A stretch of 64,000 nt of DNA from Rhodospirillales bacterium (GTDB lineage Bacteria; Pseudomonadota; Alphaproteobacteria; Rhodospirillales; UBA2165): positions 89,795-153,794 of the forward strand of contig JAJDXO010000041.1 of the NCBI GenBank assembly GCA_022823235.1, in the 5' to 3' direction. The notes under the pieces were generated by a model that did no database searches, was not told the origin of the DNA, and worked only from the letters and a program-made list of their open reading frames with translations. Shown piece by piece: positions 42,676 to 52,193 of this stretch. The translations under genes were made by a program, and so were the position numbers. How positions within the stretch are numbered: the stretch's first letter is position 1; each line of letters opens with the position of its first letter.

Positions 42676-44829
42676 TCATGCCGCATCCAGAGACGATGTC
42701 CGATTCTCCGAGCCCGTGCCTCCTACTGCCTCTCGAAGCGGTTTCACCACACACCTTTTCCAAGCTCGCCGCATTCGACTCTCCACCTCGGCCTGAAGTT
42801 GATCGTGATCGTCGAACCACTCCTCAAGCTTCAAAGCGACCCCTTCCCTATATCCGCTGCCGCGGCCGTACAAGTCCTCGCAAGCCTCCCAGAGATCATC
42901 TGCGGACGAGAGTTTTGGCTTATAGACCACTACCGCGTGGTGCCGAGCAGCTTTCACGAAATCCGACTCCCACCCGTCCACATCCTCCAGGACTTGTTCC
43001 AGAAACCGGTGGGCACTCCTGAAGGATGAGTCAGCCAGTTTGTTCTCGATGAACTCCCGTAGACCGTCCATTGCTGGACCACATCGACGCTTTGCGTCTG
43101 CTGAAGCCCCGTCTCCCAAATATTGATAAACGTTGAAGTTCCAAAAACTCCCGGCCCGGCGGGTCGCCGCCCAAACACTTCTTGCGTGCCGATCATGGAC
43201 CGCTTGAAACAGCCTCAGCCAAGTTGGCTTTGCATCTTTCTTCAGATTCTTGTGGCGGTCCGCAAAGATTCGAAGCTCCCTGTTCACATCCTCCAGCGTC
43301 GCCAAGGCTTCCGCCTCCTCGACATTTCGGAGCATTTCATCAACTGCACGAATCGTTGCCCTCGCACCCTCGGAACGAGCGGCACGCAACTCCTCGATCT
43401 TCGACACCAGGAACTCGGTCAGGTCCGACGGTTGGTCGTAAGCGGCATCGAACACCGCTAGGCTGATACCTCTCAAGTTGAGGCGCTCAAGCGCGTCTTC
43501 TACATGACCTGACTTAATCTCGTATCCGTCATGGGGGTCTTCGACGCTGTCGCCGGAATCGTAGCGCATCGAAAGCCCGCATCCCGCCCTCGCTAGTACC
43601 AACACTGAGGCTCGACTGAAAAGCGTGGAATCCGCTTCCGTCTCGGTAACGTGCTTCAGCAAATCCTGAAGCGAGACGTCCGGCGCGCTTCCCCAACTCG
43701 AACACAGCACCGTCAGCACGCGCGGGTTCTTCAGGTATTTAACGAGATCGGGACGAATCGCGGATACCTCAACACCTCTGGTATCAATCAACGAGATGCT
43801 ATACGGCGTCCCCGAGACGAGCGAGAACGGCACAGTAATCGTAATCCTTCCGGGCAAGGAAAAGTCCGCATGCCTACCGTTGTTGATGGCCGTAAACGTC
43901 TCCTTCAACCACGCACGCCCAGCAGCATCGTCGCTTCCTTCAAACTCGATCGTCCGGCGCGTCCGACGCCAGAGCGTCAACAGCGCAGCGATTTCCGCCT
44001 TGAACTCTTCAAGCGTGGCCGTCTCCGCGCCAATCTCAGCGAAGGGGTCCACCGGAGCCGGTTCTCCCTTCTTCCGCGTCGGACGCGGAAGCCCCGCCAT
44101 GTTACGAAGCGCACGCTCTATCTCTTCCGACGGACGGTAGTCGATCTTCGGCATTACCGAACCGTCTTCCACGTCCTTCCCGTGAATCGAACGGCAAAGT
44201 TCGGCGACCAGTCGATACACCTCCTCGTCCGGCAGGGCTTCAACATCAATGGCAAAGCCTTTGCCTTGTTGCACGCAAACTTCACAAAGCGTTGTCCGCC
44301 CGCCACCAGTATCCAGCATCATTCCCCTGAGGCTATCGGCCGACTCCTGCTCGGTCGCCAGACCGGCCTGCCGACACAAGGCGGTTGTTTTTCCTACTCC
44401 GATATCGCCGATGTACGCGATCTTGTGGTCGAGACCGACCAGGAATTCTGCAAATTCTTCAAGACGTCTAAACAGCAGACCGGTTTGTCCGGCCAGCACC
44501 AGCGGCATCGACTGGCTCTCGCGAAAGTCCTGAAGCCGCTGCAATGCCTCCTCAATCTCAACTAGCACTTCCAGGTTGGGATGCTTCAGTGATGGACATG
44601 AGAGATGCTTCCACTCCACCTTTAGGATTCCGGCCAGCTTCAACGCCTGCTCCGAACCTAGAGCCTGCAAATATCGCTCGAAATCCTTGACCTCCCCCTT
44701 GCCTTCCCCACCTTCAAGCCGAGAAATCTGGCTCTGGTGCACGTTGAGGCGCTGTGCCATCTCCTTCTGGGTAATGCCTGCCTCATCACGAGCTTCGGCA
44801 ACAGCTGTTCCAACGTCTGTATGAACCAT
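42676..44829 (-). CDS. XRE helix-turn-helix fused to a dynamin-like P-loop GTPase
   Basis: A 717-residue protein on the strand opposite to the backbone. Residues 10-62 are a XRE-type HTH (ITQKEMAQRLNVHQSQISRLEGG). GDIGVGKT (K147) is a Walker A/G1 loop, and LIDTRGVEV (near 344) supplies the D-x-x-G G3 motif expected for dynamin/septin-type GTPases. The C-terminal 350 residues are charged and helical. Such a fusion of specific DNA binding with a large GTPase suggests a self-regulated effector. Two inverted repeats lie in the AT-rich promoter immediately upstream. GGAG precedes the ATG. It sits alone between the VWA and parB-like genes, so it looks like inserted cargo, probably a one-gene defence system. 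GTPase versus ATPase specificity is unproven. Confidence 0.7.
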   Translation of the reverse strand: MVHTDVGTAVAEARDEAGITQKEMAQRLNVHQSQISRLEGGEGKGEVKDFERYLQALGSEQALKLAGILKVEWKHLSCPSLKHPNLEVLVEIEEALQRLQDFRESQSMPLVLAGQTGLLFRRLEEFAEFLVGLDHKIAYIGDIGVGKTTALCRQAGLATEQESADSLRGMMLDTGGGRTTLCEVCVQQGKGFAIDVEALPDEEVYRLVAELCRSIHGKDVEDGSVMPKIDYRPSEEIERALRNMAGLPRPTRKKGEPAPVDPFAEIGAETATLEEFKAEIAALLTLWRRTRRTIEFEGSDDAAGRAWLKETFTAINNGRHADFSLPGRITITVPFSLVSGTPYSISLIDTRGVEVSAIRPDLVKYLKNPRVLTVLCSSWGSAPDVSLQDLLKHVTETEADSTLFSRASVLVLARAGCGLSMRYDSGDSVEDPHDGYEIKSGHVEDALERLNLRGISLAVFDAAYDQPSDLTEFLVSKIEELRAARSEGARATIRAVDEMLRNVEEAEALATLEDVNRELRIFADRHKNLKKDAKPTWLRLFQAVHDRHARSVWAATRRAGSFWNFNVYQYLGDGASADAKRRCGPAMDGLREFIENKLADSSFRSAHRFLEQVLEDVDGWESDFVKAARHHAVVVYKPKLSSADDLWEACEDLYGRGSGYREGVALKLEEWFDDHDQLQAEVESRMRRAWKRCVVKPLREAVGGTGSENRTSSLDAA

Positions 44830-44841
44830 AGATTTTTCTCC

Positions 44842-44861
44842 ATGCGAAATTTAATTCGCAT
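44842..44861. promoter_or_regulatory. Palindrome, likely operator of the HTH-GTPase gene
   Basis: ATGCGAA-ATTTAA-TTCGCAT is a perfect 7-bp inverted repeat ending thirteen bases before the start codon. Its symmetry and place fit a dimeric XRE-type repressor, most simply the HTH of the gene itself. Confidence 0.55.
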
Positions 44862-44871
44862 TTATGCAAAA

Positions 44872-44893
44872 ATATTGAGCATGATGTCAATAT
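44872..44893. promoter_or_regulatory. Second palindrome and -35 region of the HTH-GTPase promoter
   Basis: ATATTGA-N8-TCAATAT is a second perfect 7-bp inverted repeat. On the minus strand its outer arm contains TTGACA, a consensus -35 box, with GCATAA 17 bases downstream as a poor -10. A repressor bound here would block RNA polymerase. Confidence 0.5.
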
Positions 44894-45265
44894 ATTGTGA
44901 GCATATTTTTCATTATCCGTCCTATGGCTCCCGTACTCCATGTCCTACCAAGAACACGACTCCGGTCAGGCCGACCCCTCATCAGCGTTCCATCACCGCA
45001 AATCCGCACGCATAGCAACCGGTTGCTCTCTGCCATGCAGCGGCCTTGGATTCGAAGGGATCGGGACCGGCACACCCCCATGAACGCGCCAGCACCCGCG
45101 CCCTTCCGTTCCGTCGCTCCCATCCCGCCTCCGCCTCCCGCTCTTGCCCGCAACGCCCCCAAGAGCCGGAGCGGGGCGGCGGTCCGGGCAGGCGCGGACG
45201 GGCCGGCGGGAGCCGTTTCCGGCCCCGCTTCCGTTTAATTCCACTCATCACCAAGGGAGGTTCGC
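44894..45265. other. Intergenic region before the parB-like gene
   Basis: The first bases are AT-rich promoter sequence of the divergent HTH-GTPase gene; from about 44.93 kb the region turns GC-rich backbone. A proline-rich 52-codon frame (from about 45080) lacks a ribosome site and is not called. AAGGGAGG just before 45266 is the ribosome site of the parB-like gene. I see no other feature. Confidence 0.4.
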
Positions 45266-47685
45266 ATGAACTTCATCACCCCCGGGCCCGGACCGGTCAT
45301 CCGGGAGATTCCGCTTTCCAGTCTCATCCTCGCGCTGGAGAACGTCCGCAAGACCCCGCCCGACGGCTGCGCCGACGCTTCCCTCAAGGCCTCCATCGCC
45401 GCCCTCGGCCTGCTCGAGAACCTGATCGTCCGGCCGGATCCCGGAACGGGGGAGCCTGCCCCGGCCCAAGAGCCGGGGGGCGCCGCCTCAAGGCCATGCA
45501 GGCGCTCGTCGAGGACGGCGTGTTCGATGCCGATCACCCGGTGCCCTGCCAGGTCAGGCGCGGGGACGACGAGACCGCCGAGCTCTCCCTCGCCGAGAAC
45601 GTCATGCGCGTCGCCATGCACCCGGCCGACCAGGTGGTCGCGTTCTCCGATCTCGCCCGGGCCGGCCAGTCGGTCGCGGCAATCGCGGCCCGTTTCGGCG
45701 CCTCCGAGCGCACCGTCGAGCAGCGTCTCCGCCTCGGCAACGCCGCGCCGGAGCTGCTGGACGCCTACCGGGCCGACGAGATCGACCTCGAAGTGCTGAA
45801 GGCCTTCGCCGTCACCGCCGATCACGAGCGCCAGATGGCGGTCTGGGAGCAGGTCTCCGGACAGGATTACCGCTCCTCGGCCTGGCAGGTGAAGCGCCTG
45901 CTGACCGAGGAGCGCGTGCCGGGGGCTTCCGCGATCGCCCGCTTCGTCGGGATCGAAGATTACGAGGCCGCCGGCGGTGCGGTCATGCGCGACCTGTTCG
46001 CCGACGAAGACGAGCACGGCGTCTGGTTGGAGGACCCGGTGCTGCTGGAGAAGCTGGCGATGGAGAAGCTCCAAACCGCCGCCGACGAGTTGGCGACCCG
46101 CTGGAAGTGGGCAATCCCCATGGTCGAGGCCGCGTGGAACCACACCGCCTCATACGGTCGGATCGAGCCACAGCCGGGCGCGCCGACGGACGAGGAGCAG
46201 GCCGAGATCGCGAAGCTGGAGACCCGCCACGACGAGCTCAACAGCCTCGGCGAAGACGACTGGACCGAGGAGCTTGTCGCCGAAGCGGAGGCCATCGAGG
46301 CCCGCCTCGACGAGATCGAGGGCGGCGTCGAGGCCCGCGCGGTGTTCCGGCGCGAAGATTTTTCGATGGCGGGCTGCATCGTCACCATCGGCAATAACGG
46401 CGCGCACCAGGTGATCCAGGGACTGGTGAGGCCCGAGGACATGCCGAACCGGACGGAAACCGGCGACGCCGGCGCCCGGGCCGGCAACGGCCACGACCCG
46501 GATGCCGCGGACCATGGCGTCCACACCGCCGGCCCGGCCGTCTCCCAGCCCATGGCGCCGCCGAAGGATCCCCAATCCGAGGCCCGCAAGGAGGCCGGCG
46601 TCGGCATCGGGCTCGCCGACGATTTGCGCGCGATCCGCACCGCGCTGGTCAAGGCGCATCTCGCAGGCGACTTCGAGGCCGCCTTCGACCTCATGCTGTT
46701 CCAGATGGGCCGCGCGGTGTTCGCGCGGGGCTACCACGACAACGCCCTCGACATCGAGGTCAAGGAAACCCCGGACCGGCCCATGACCCGCAAGAACGAA
46801 GCGGAGTTCGCCGGCTGGTCGCCGGGCGAGGCCATGCTGGAAGACCGCTCGCACCTGTCGTTCGACTGGCTGGAGATCGAGGACGACGGCGTCTCCTTCG
46901 CGGCGCTCAGGGCATTGCCCCGGGCCGAGAAGGAGGCGCTGTTCGCGGCCTGCGCCGCCCGCACGGTGAAGGGCCAGCTCGCCTTCGAGCCCCAGGCGCG
47001 GCCCGAGCTCGAAGCCACGGTGGCGAGGCTCGATATCGACTTCGCGGCCCATGTCCGCCCGACGGCGGCCATGCTGTGGTCGCGGATCAACAAGAGCAAG
47101 GTCCTCGACGTCGCCCGGACGGTGTTCGGCCTCAACTGGGCGTCGGCGCGGTCCAAGTACAAGAAGCCCGAGCTCGCCCAAGCCATGGAGACCGCCTTCG
47201 CCGCCGGCGACCCGCCCGTCGGCGTGACCGCCGCGATGCACGCCAAGGCCCTCGATTGGACGCCGCCCGGCTTCGCCGCATTCGACACGGGCGGCACGGC
47301 CGATGACGCCGATGACACGGCGGCGGAAGCCGCCGGGACCGACCCGGTCGAAACGCAGGCCGGCGAGCCCGAGTCTAAAGAACCGGTCGCCGATTCCGGC
47401 ACCGATCCGGCGGAGGCATCGTCCGCCTCCAACGGCAACGGCCATGCGACGGAAGCCGCTCCCGAACCGGAACCCTCGGACGGCGCGGCGGCGAGTGCCG
47501 GCAACGGCTCCACCGAACCGGGCGACCCCGCCCCGGACGCCGATGCTGGTGATACCGGAGAGGCTGATCCCGATCCGACCAGTGCGGGCGTGCCCGACGG
47601 CATCGGGGCGGCCGCCCCGGTCAACGGGCACGGCGCGGACCCGGATCCGGTGGATATCCCCGGGTTCCTCCGGCGCGTCCAGTAG
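45266..47685 (+). CDS. ParB/Srx-domain protein with a -1 frameshift
   Basis: About 806 residues if the frame change is allowed. The first 70 codons read MNFITPGPGPVIREIPLSSL and …ENVRKTPP…, a ParB N-terminus, ending GLLENLIVRP; the expected next block (GRRLKAMQALVEDG) is in the -1 frame and continues to the stop at 47685. The switch falls at a run of six G (45475-45480), giving G-GGG-GGC, a textbook -1 slippery heptamer. After that come AELSLAENVMR and a HTH (SVAAIAARFGASERTVEQRL). The tail is acidic, low-complexity. ParB-like proteins of this type are common on mobile elements. AAGGGAGG precedes the ATG. Alternatives are a pseudogene or a sequencing error in a GC-rich hairpin. Confidence 0.75.
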
Positions 47686-47707
47686 GCGGCCGCAAACCCC
47701 GCCAAGA

Positions 47708-47747
47708 CGCCCCGCCGGCGCAACATTGCCGGCGGGGCGTTTCCATT
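47708..47747 (+). terminator. Rho-independent terminator after the parB-like gene
   Basis: A perfect 12-bp stem (CGCCCCGCCGGC and its complement) with an 8-base loop, followed by TTTCCATTTT. It lies 23 bases after the stop and before the next gene's ribosome site (GGAGG at 47761). Confidence 0.75.
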
Positions 47748-47772
47748 TTCGCAATCCAATGGAGGTCCGTTC

Positions 47773-49527
47773 ATGAACCGGACGATCCGCGCCCGCATCC
47801 ACGAGACCGCCGTGAAGCGGGTCACCCGCATCTACGCCGCCACCATGGCCGACATCTTCGCCGAGACCCTGCAGAACAGCCGCCGCGCCGGAGCCACGCT
47901 GGTGCGGATTTCGGTTTCCGCGCCCACCGCCCAATCGGACCAAATCGCCGCCACGGTCGGCGAGACGCCGCTTATCGTCACCGTCGCCGACGACGGCGCC
48001 GGCATCAACGATCCCGCCGTCCTGCTGAGCTTCGGCGAGAACGGCTGGGACGGCGACCTCGTCCGCCGCGAGGACGCCGCCGGCTTCGGCTTCGCCAGCC
48101 TTGCGCGGCGCAACTGCGCCGTCTCGTCCAGGCCGCGTTCACCGGACGGGGAGACGTTGCCCGGCTGGCGCGTCGAGCTGGAACCGGCGCATTTTCTGGG
48201 CGAAGCCGAGGCAGAGGTGCATGCCGACGACGAGGCCCCGCACCCCTGCGGGACCGCGGTTTCGTTCGAGGCAGCTGAAGCCACCGCCGTCAGGACCGCC
48301 GCGGAGTACGCCGCCCGGCACTTCCCGTTGCCGGTCGTGTTCCAGGACCGCACCCAAGACGATACCGCCGACCCGGAGGAACTGCCCCGCCAGGCCTTCC
48401 TCGACGGCACGGTCCATGCGGAGCAATGGCGGGGCCTCGTCTTCGGGATCTTCAACAACCGCCGCAACGGCTACAGGGATCCCGATCTCAACTTCTTCGG
48501 CCTCACCCTGTCCACCGGGCTGCCCAAGGTCGAGACCGTCCACGGTCCCACCTGGAGCGTGCTCGCCGACGTGGAAGACTGCCCCGATCTCGAGCTGGTC
48601 CTGCCGGCCCGCAAGGAGGCGGTCGAGAACGGTTTCCTCGAGGAGATGCGCGATGCCTCCCGTCTCGCAATCTACCGCGCCATGGCGGCCGATCCCTCGC
48701 CGCGTCCCGCCTTCGAGGACCGCGAGAGGGCGCGCGCCGGCGGCATCCATATCGCGCCGCCGCCGGCCGTGCTGCGGCCCTGGCAACCCTCGGTCGCCGA
48801 CTGCAACGACTGGCGCGATCCGCCGAAGCTCGCCGCCGCGGGCGGGCACGCCCTGGTCATGGACTGCGACCCGGAACCCCCGGACGCGCAGGCGCTGTGG
48901 CGCGCCGCCGAGCGGGAGGGCGTCGCATCCCGCCTGTTCGAGGCCGACCGAAGACTCGAGGGGTACGACTGGTACGATCGCCTCGACCGGGTGACCGGTA
49001 TCGCGGCCCATGTCGTGCTGAACGGCAAGACATATGCGCTCGAAGACGCCCCGCTGCCGGAGCGGACGGGGCCCAACGCAACGGCGTTGCCGCCCAGGCC
49101 CGAAGCGGTCCGCATCGAACTCGCCGTCCGGGCGGCCCGCGGCCCGGCGCCCGCGCTTGTTCTGGACACCGATCTCGCCTTCGCGGGCGAGGCCTGGAGC
49201 TGGCTCCATGACGCCCTGCCGCTGGTCACGGAAGACAGTACGCTCCAGCCCCGCGAACTGGCTCAGCTGCTCCGCGACGGCTTCTTCTCGCCATCGGACG
49301 ATGCGGACGCGGACAGCTACGATACCCAGCGCGGCCGCTTCGACGAGGACGCCCTGCACCTGGCGACCCGGCTGCTGCTCAGCGACGACGAGGCCTGCCG
49401 CGCCTCCATCGCCGAGGTCGTCCGGCGCGAGCTCATGTGGCTCGCGCCGGGGGACCGCACCGTCGACATCCGCATCCGCCGGCCGGATGTGACCGTGACC
49501 CTCGCCGACATGGAGAGCGCGTCGTGA
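47773..49527 (+). CDS. GHKL (HSP90-like) ATPase-domain protein
   Basis: A 584-residue protein with the Bergerat ATP-binding fold: N-box IFAETLQNSRRAGAT (near 28-42), G1 VADDGAGI (near 72-79), and G2 GFGFASL. The remaining ~400 residues are unassigned. Proteins like this, distinct from histidine kinases, occur in element backbones next to ParB-like and RadC-like genes; their role is unknown. GGAGG precedes the ATG. No membrane segment or phosphoacceptor domain is seen, so a chaperone- or MutL-like ATPase role is more likely than signalling. Confidence 0.75.
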   Translation: MNRTIRARIHETAVKRVTRIYAATMADIFAETLQNSRRAGATLVRISVSAPTAQSDQIAATVGETPLIVTVADDGAGINDPAVLLSFGENGWDGDLVRREDAAGFGFASLARRNCAVSSRPRSPDGETLPGWRVELEPAHFLGEAEAEVHADDEAPHPCGTAVSFEAAEATAVRTAAEYAARHFPLPVVFQDRTQDDTADPEELPRQAFLDGTVHAEQWRGLVFGIFNNRRNGYRDPDLNFFGLTLSTGLPKVETVHGPTWSVLADVEDCPDLELVLPARKEAVENGFLEEMRDASRLAIYRAMAADPSPRPAFEDRERARAGGIHIAPPPAVLRPWQPSVADCNDWRDPPKLAAAGGHALVMDCDPEPPDAQALWRAAEREGVASRLFEADRRLEGYDWYDRLDRVTGIAAHVVLNGKTYALEDAPLPERTGPNATALPPRPEAVRIELAVRAARGPAPALVLDTDLAFAGEAWSWLHDALPLVTEDSTLQPRELAQLLRDGFFSPSDDADADSYDTQRGRFDEDALHLATRLLLSDDEACRASIAEVVRRELMWLAPGDRTVDIRIRRPDVTVTLADMESAS

Positions 49528-49698
49528 ACCGGTCCTGATCCGGTCTGCTCCGGCTCATGCCGTCCGCCCGCACGGTCACAATCGCTGTCACCAGCGGCCA
49601 TGGTTCAGTCGAGTTCGGTCCGCCCGGTCCAGTGCCTGAGGACCCTGCCCACTGACCCGGCGCGCCGCTTCCGTTCCACACCATTGGAGGACTTCGCC

Positions 49699-50451
49699 AT
49701 GCCCGATTCCGTACCCGGCTTCCATGAGATGCCGCTGTTCGACGCACCCGCCGGGCCCGCGTCCGTCCGGCAGGCCGGGGACCGCCCCGAGAAAGTCGTT
49801 CGCCTCCAGGACCGCTTTCTGCGCGCCGGGCGCGAGGCGGTTGACGACCGAGAACTGCTGGAACTGCTGCTTTCCGCACGCCCTTCGGTGGACGATGCCG
49901 GGACGCTTGCCCGGAAACTGCTCGACCTGTTCGGCACGGCGCCCCGGGTCCTCGCCGCCCGGGCGGACCGGCTGCGCGCCGTGCCGGGCCTCTCGGAAGA
50001 CGCCGTCGCCGCCCTCAAGGCCGCCGAAGCCCTCGGCATCCGCATGGCGAGGGCGGAGGTTCCGGACAAAGTGCGCCCGTCGCTCCGCAGCTACGACAAG
50101 GTGATCGAGTACTGCCGGACCCTCGCCGGCCACCGGGAGGTCGAGCAGTTTCACGTCCTTTATCTCAACCGCAGGAATCTCCTTCTCGCCGACGAGTGCC
50201 ACCAGCGCGGCACCGTCTCCCACACCCCGGCCTATCCCCGGGAGATCTGCGTGCGGGCGCTGGAGGTTCAGGCCACCGCGGTCATTGCCGTCCACAACCA
50301 CCCGTCGGGTTGTCCCGAGCCGTCCAGCGCCGACATCGACATGACGCAGCAAATCAGGGACGCGCTGAAGACCATCGAGGTCGTCCTGCACGACCACATC
50401 ATTGTAACCCCGGCGGACTCAGTGAGCTTCAAGGACCGAGGGCTTCTCTGA
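49699..50451 (+). CDS. radC: RadC-like JAB-domain protein
   Basis: A 250-residue RadC family protein. The N-terminal half is a helix-hairpin-helix region (LRAVPGLSEDAVAALKAAEALG); the C-terminal JAB/MPN fold has HNHPSG (near 199-204) and the downstream S...D zinc-site pattern (PSSADIDMTQQI). Mobile-element RadC homologues are typical accessory genes, suspected to help DNA transfer or anti-restriction, though the function is not proven. The ATG at 49699 has GGAGG nine bases upstream; earlier in-frame sequence has no ribosome site. Confidence 0.88.
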   Translation: MPDSVPGFHEMPLFDAPAGPASVRQAGDRPEKVVRLQDRFLRAGREAVDDRELLELLLSARPSVDDAGTLARKLLDLFGTAPRVLAARADRLRAVPGLSEDAVAALKAAEALGIRMARAEVPDKVRPSLRSYDKVIEYCRTLAGHREVEQFHVLYLNRRNLLLADECHQRGTVSHTPAYPREICVRALEVQATAVIAVHNHPSGCPEPSSADIDMTQQIRDALKTIEVVLHDHIIVTPADSVSFKDRGLL

Positions 50452-50499
50452 CCGGCCCGCAGCGACCGCTTCCCTCTCTCACCCGCAAGGAGCCCGGCC

Positions 50500-50916
50500 A
50501 TGCCAGATCCCGGCAACGCCAACCCGTTCGATCCCGTCACCTCCACCTACACCCGCGCACAGGCGATCGAGGACGGCGTCCTCGTCGACGTCTCCGACAC
50601 CGCGCGGGAGGCGGGGTTCAACATCCCCGTCGCGGTTACGCGTACCGTGTGGGAACGCATCGTCGCCGTTCCCGAGGGATACCGGGGTTTCCAGGACGAG
50701 AGCGGACGGTTGTGGGACGTCCTCTGGATGGCGCGCCACTACGCGCTCCGCGCTTCGAACAGCGACCGGGTCACCATGTCCGTACTGGTGCGCGATATCC
50801 GGAAGGACCTCCGCGACAGCCACCGGCCGCCCCGCAAACACCGCCCCATCATGGCGATCGGTGGCGGCGACCAAGGCGAGGCCGTGATTACCATAATGTT
50901 CCCGGAGGACGATTGA
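50500..50916 (+). CDS. DUF6573 family protein
   Basis: A 138-residue protein with the family motif TRAQAIEDGVLVDVSDTAREAG and a VAVTRTVWE block, typical of small DUF6573 proteins on plasmids and integrative elements. Function unknown. AAGGAG precedes the ATG. It follows radC by 48 bases in the same direction and is probably cotranscribed. Confidence 0.75.
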   Translation: MPDPGNANPFDPVTSTYTRAQAIEDGVLVDVSDTAREAGFNIPVAVTRTVWERIVAVPEGYRGFQDESGRLWDVLWMARHYALRASNSDRVTMSVLVRDIRKDLRDSHRPPRKHRPIMAIGGGDQGEAVITIMFPEDD

Positions 50917-50948
50917 GCGCGGCCCGGTCCGGTCGACGCCGCCGGGCT

Positions 50949-51215
50949 TCAGCCGTCCGCGCCGTCCGATTTTCCGCCCTGCCTCGGCCCGCCCCAGGGG
51001 TCCGGCGTGCCGTGGCCCGTCCCGCGCCGCTTGCCGAAGCAGCGCAGTTCGCACAACTCCATATGGGCCACTATGGCCCGCGCGACGGGTTTGAGCCGGT
51101 CTTGGTCGCCGGGCCGGCGCTTCCTGGGCCACAGGCGCTCCGCCTTGCGCAGCGCCATCTCCACGGTGAACAGCAGGTCGTCCCGGGTAATCGGGCGGTC
51201 GTAATCGTCGTCCAT
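50949..51215 (-). CDS. Small unknown protein, with a frameshifted paralogue at 54.6 kb
   Basis: An 88-residue protein. Reality is supported by a second, diverged copy in this window: DLLFTVEMALRKAERLWPRK and DRLKPVARAIVAHMELCELRC here correspond to ELPSTVEIALCKASKPWPRR and DRLKPVAKAVVDHIELYGMRC there. The pattern suggests a small helical protein with a basic centre; no function is known. The ribosome site is weak. It lies between DUF6573 and the SRAP gene, on the opposite strand. Confidence 0.6.
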   Translation of the reverse strand: MDDDYDRPITRDDLLFTVEMALRKAERLWPRKRRPGDQDRLKPVARAIVAHMELCELRCFGKRRGTGHGTPDPWGGPRQGGKSDGADG

Positions 51216-51289
51216 GGGCCCGACACTGCCACAGGAACATTACAAGAACAACATGACAGCACCCCACCGCCGCGGGTAACGTGGTCCTC

Positions 51290-51982
51290 ATGTGTGGCCG
51301 CTTCTCAAACCGGTTGACCTGGCAAGAGCTGCACGAGCAGCTCGACCTGATCGGTCCGCCCCTCAACCTCAGGCCCCGCTACAACGTGGCGCCGAGCCAG
51401 GACGTGGCCGTAGCCCGCGCCGCCAAGGAGGGCCGCACGCTCTCCATGCTGCGGTGGGGTCTGATACCCCCCTGGGCCAAAGACCCGGCGATCGGCCATA
51501 AGCTCATCAACGCCCGGTCCGAGACGGCCGCCGAGAAGCCGTCCTTTCGGTCGGCCTTCCGCCGGCGCCGCTGCCTGATCCCGGCGGACGGCTTCTACGA
51601 ATGGCAGGGCCGTGGCGGGACCCGCCAGCCCTGGCTGTTCGGCCTCCGGGACGGCGAACCCCTGGTCTTCGCGGGCCTGTGGGAATGCTGGACGGTGCCG
51701 GAGGGCGCGGCGCTCACCGGATCCCTCGCCGAACGCAGCCCCGGCGACGCGGTCGAGACCTGCACGATCCTCACCACCGCCGCCAACGAGACGGTGTCCC
51801 CGGTGCACGGCCGCATGCCGGTCATCCTGCCGGCGGACGCCTGGGATGACTGGCTCGCCGGCGACGAGGTTCCGCTCGCCCCGTACCCGGCGGACCATAT
51901 GACGGCCCATCCGGTGAGCACCCACGTCAACCGCCCGGCCAACGACGATCCGCGCTGCATCGAACCCATTGACCTGAGCTGA
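51290..51982 (+). CDS. SOS response-associated peptidase (SRAP/YedK-type)
   Basis: A 230-residue HMCES/YedK family protein that forms a covalent thiazolidine link to abasic sites in single-stranded DNA and shields them. The catalytic Cys2 follows the initiator Met (MCGRFS), so the start must be the ATG at 51290. NARSET (near 74), E in DGFYEW (near 104) and H in HGRMP (near 173) complete the active site. It appears intact. SRAP genes on mobile elements may protect single-stranded DNA during transfer. No strong ribosome site is visible. Confidence 0.93.
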   Translation: MCGRFSNRLTWQELHEQLDLIGPPLNLRPRYNVAPSQDVAVARAAKEGRTLSMLRWGLIPPWAKDPAIGHKLINARSETAAEKPSFRSAFRRRRCLIPADGFYEWQGRGGTRQPWLFGLRDGEPLVFAGLWECWTVPEGAALTGSLAERSPGDAVETCTILTTAANETVSPVHGRMPVILPADAWDDWLAGDEVPLAPYPADHMTAHPVSTHVNRPANDDPRCIEPIDLS

Positions 51983-52081
51983 CCCCGGCCCGCCGTCGGC
52001 TTGAACTCCCCGCTGAAGCCGGCGGCGGCAGGGGCTCGCGTCGGTGTTCCGTCTCCCTTCTTCACGCAATTCTCCGCCCGG

Positions 52082-52138
52082 AGTCCGGCCAGCCGGAGCC
52101 GGGCGGGCCGGCGAGCGGTCGCGGGAGGGCCCGCCCAG
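52082..52138. repeat. Intergenic GC-rich repeat, copy A (diverged)
   Basis: Begins AGTCCGGCCAGCCGG like copies B (55016) and C (55685), then diverges, keeping GCCGGCGAG and CGCGGGAGG blocks. It lies shortly before the 52194 gene. Confidence 0.45.
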
Positions 52139-52193
52139 CGCCGGATTTTCCGCCATGCCCTCCGCCACGACCGTTCCAACCCGGAGACCACCC

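Noticed and set aside
45080..45238. 52-codon proline-rich frame before the parB-like gene
   Set aside because: No ribosome site, low-complexity composition expected of GC-rich noncoding DNA.
46150..47943. 597-codon minus-strand frame opposite the parB-like gene
   Set aside because: Antisense of a recognised ParB-like protein; low-complexity Arg/Gly/His product, no start signal.
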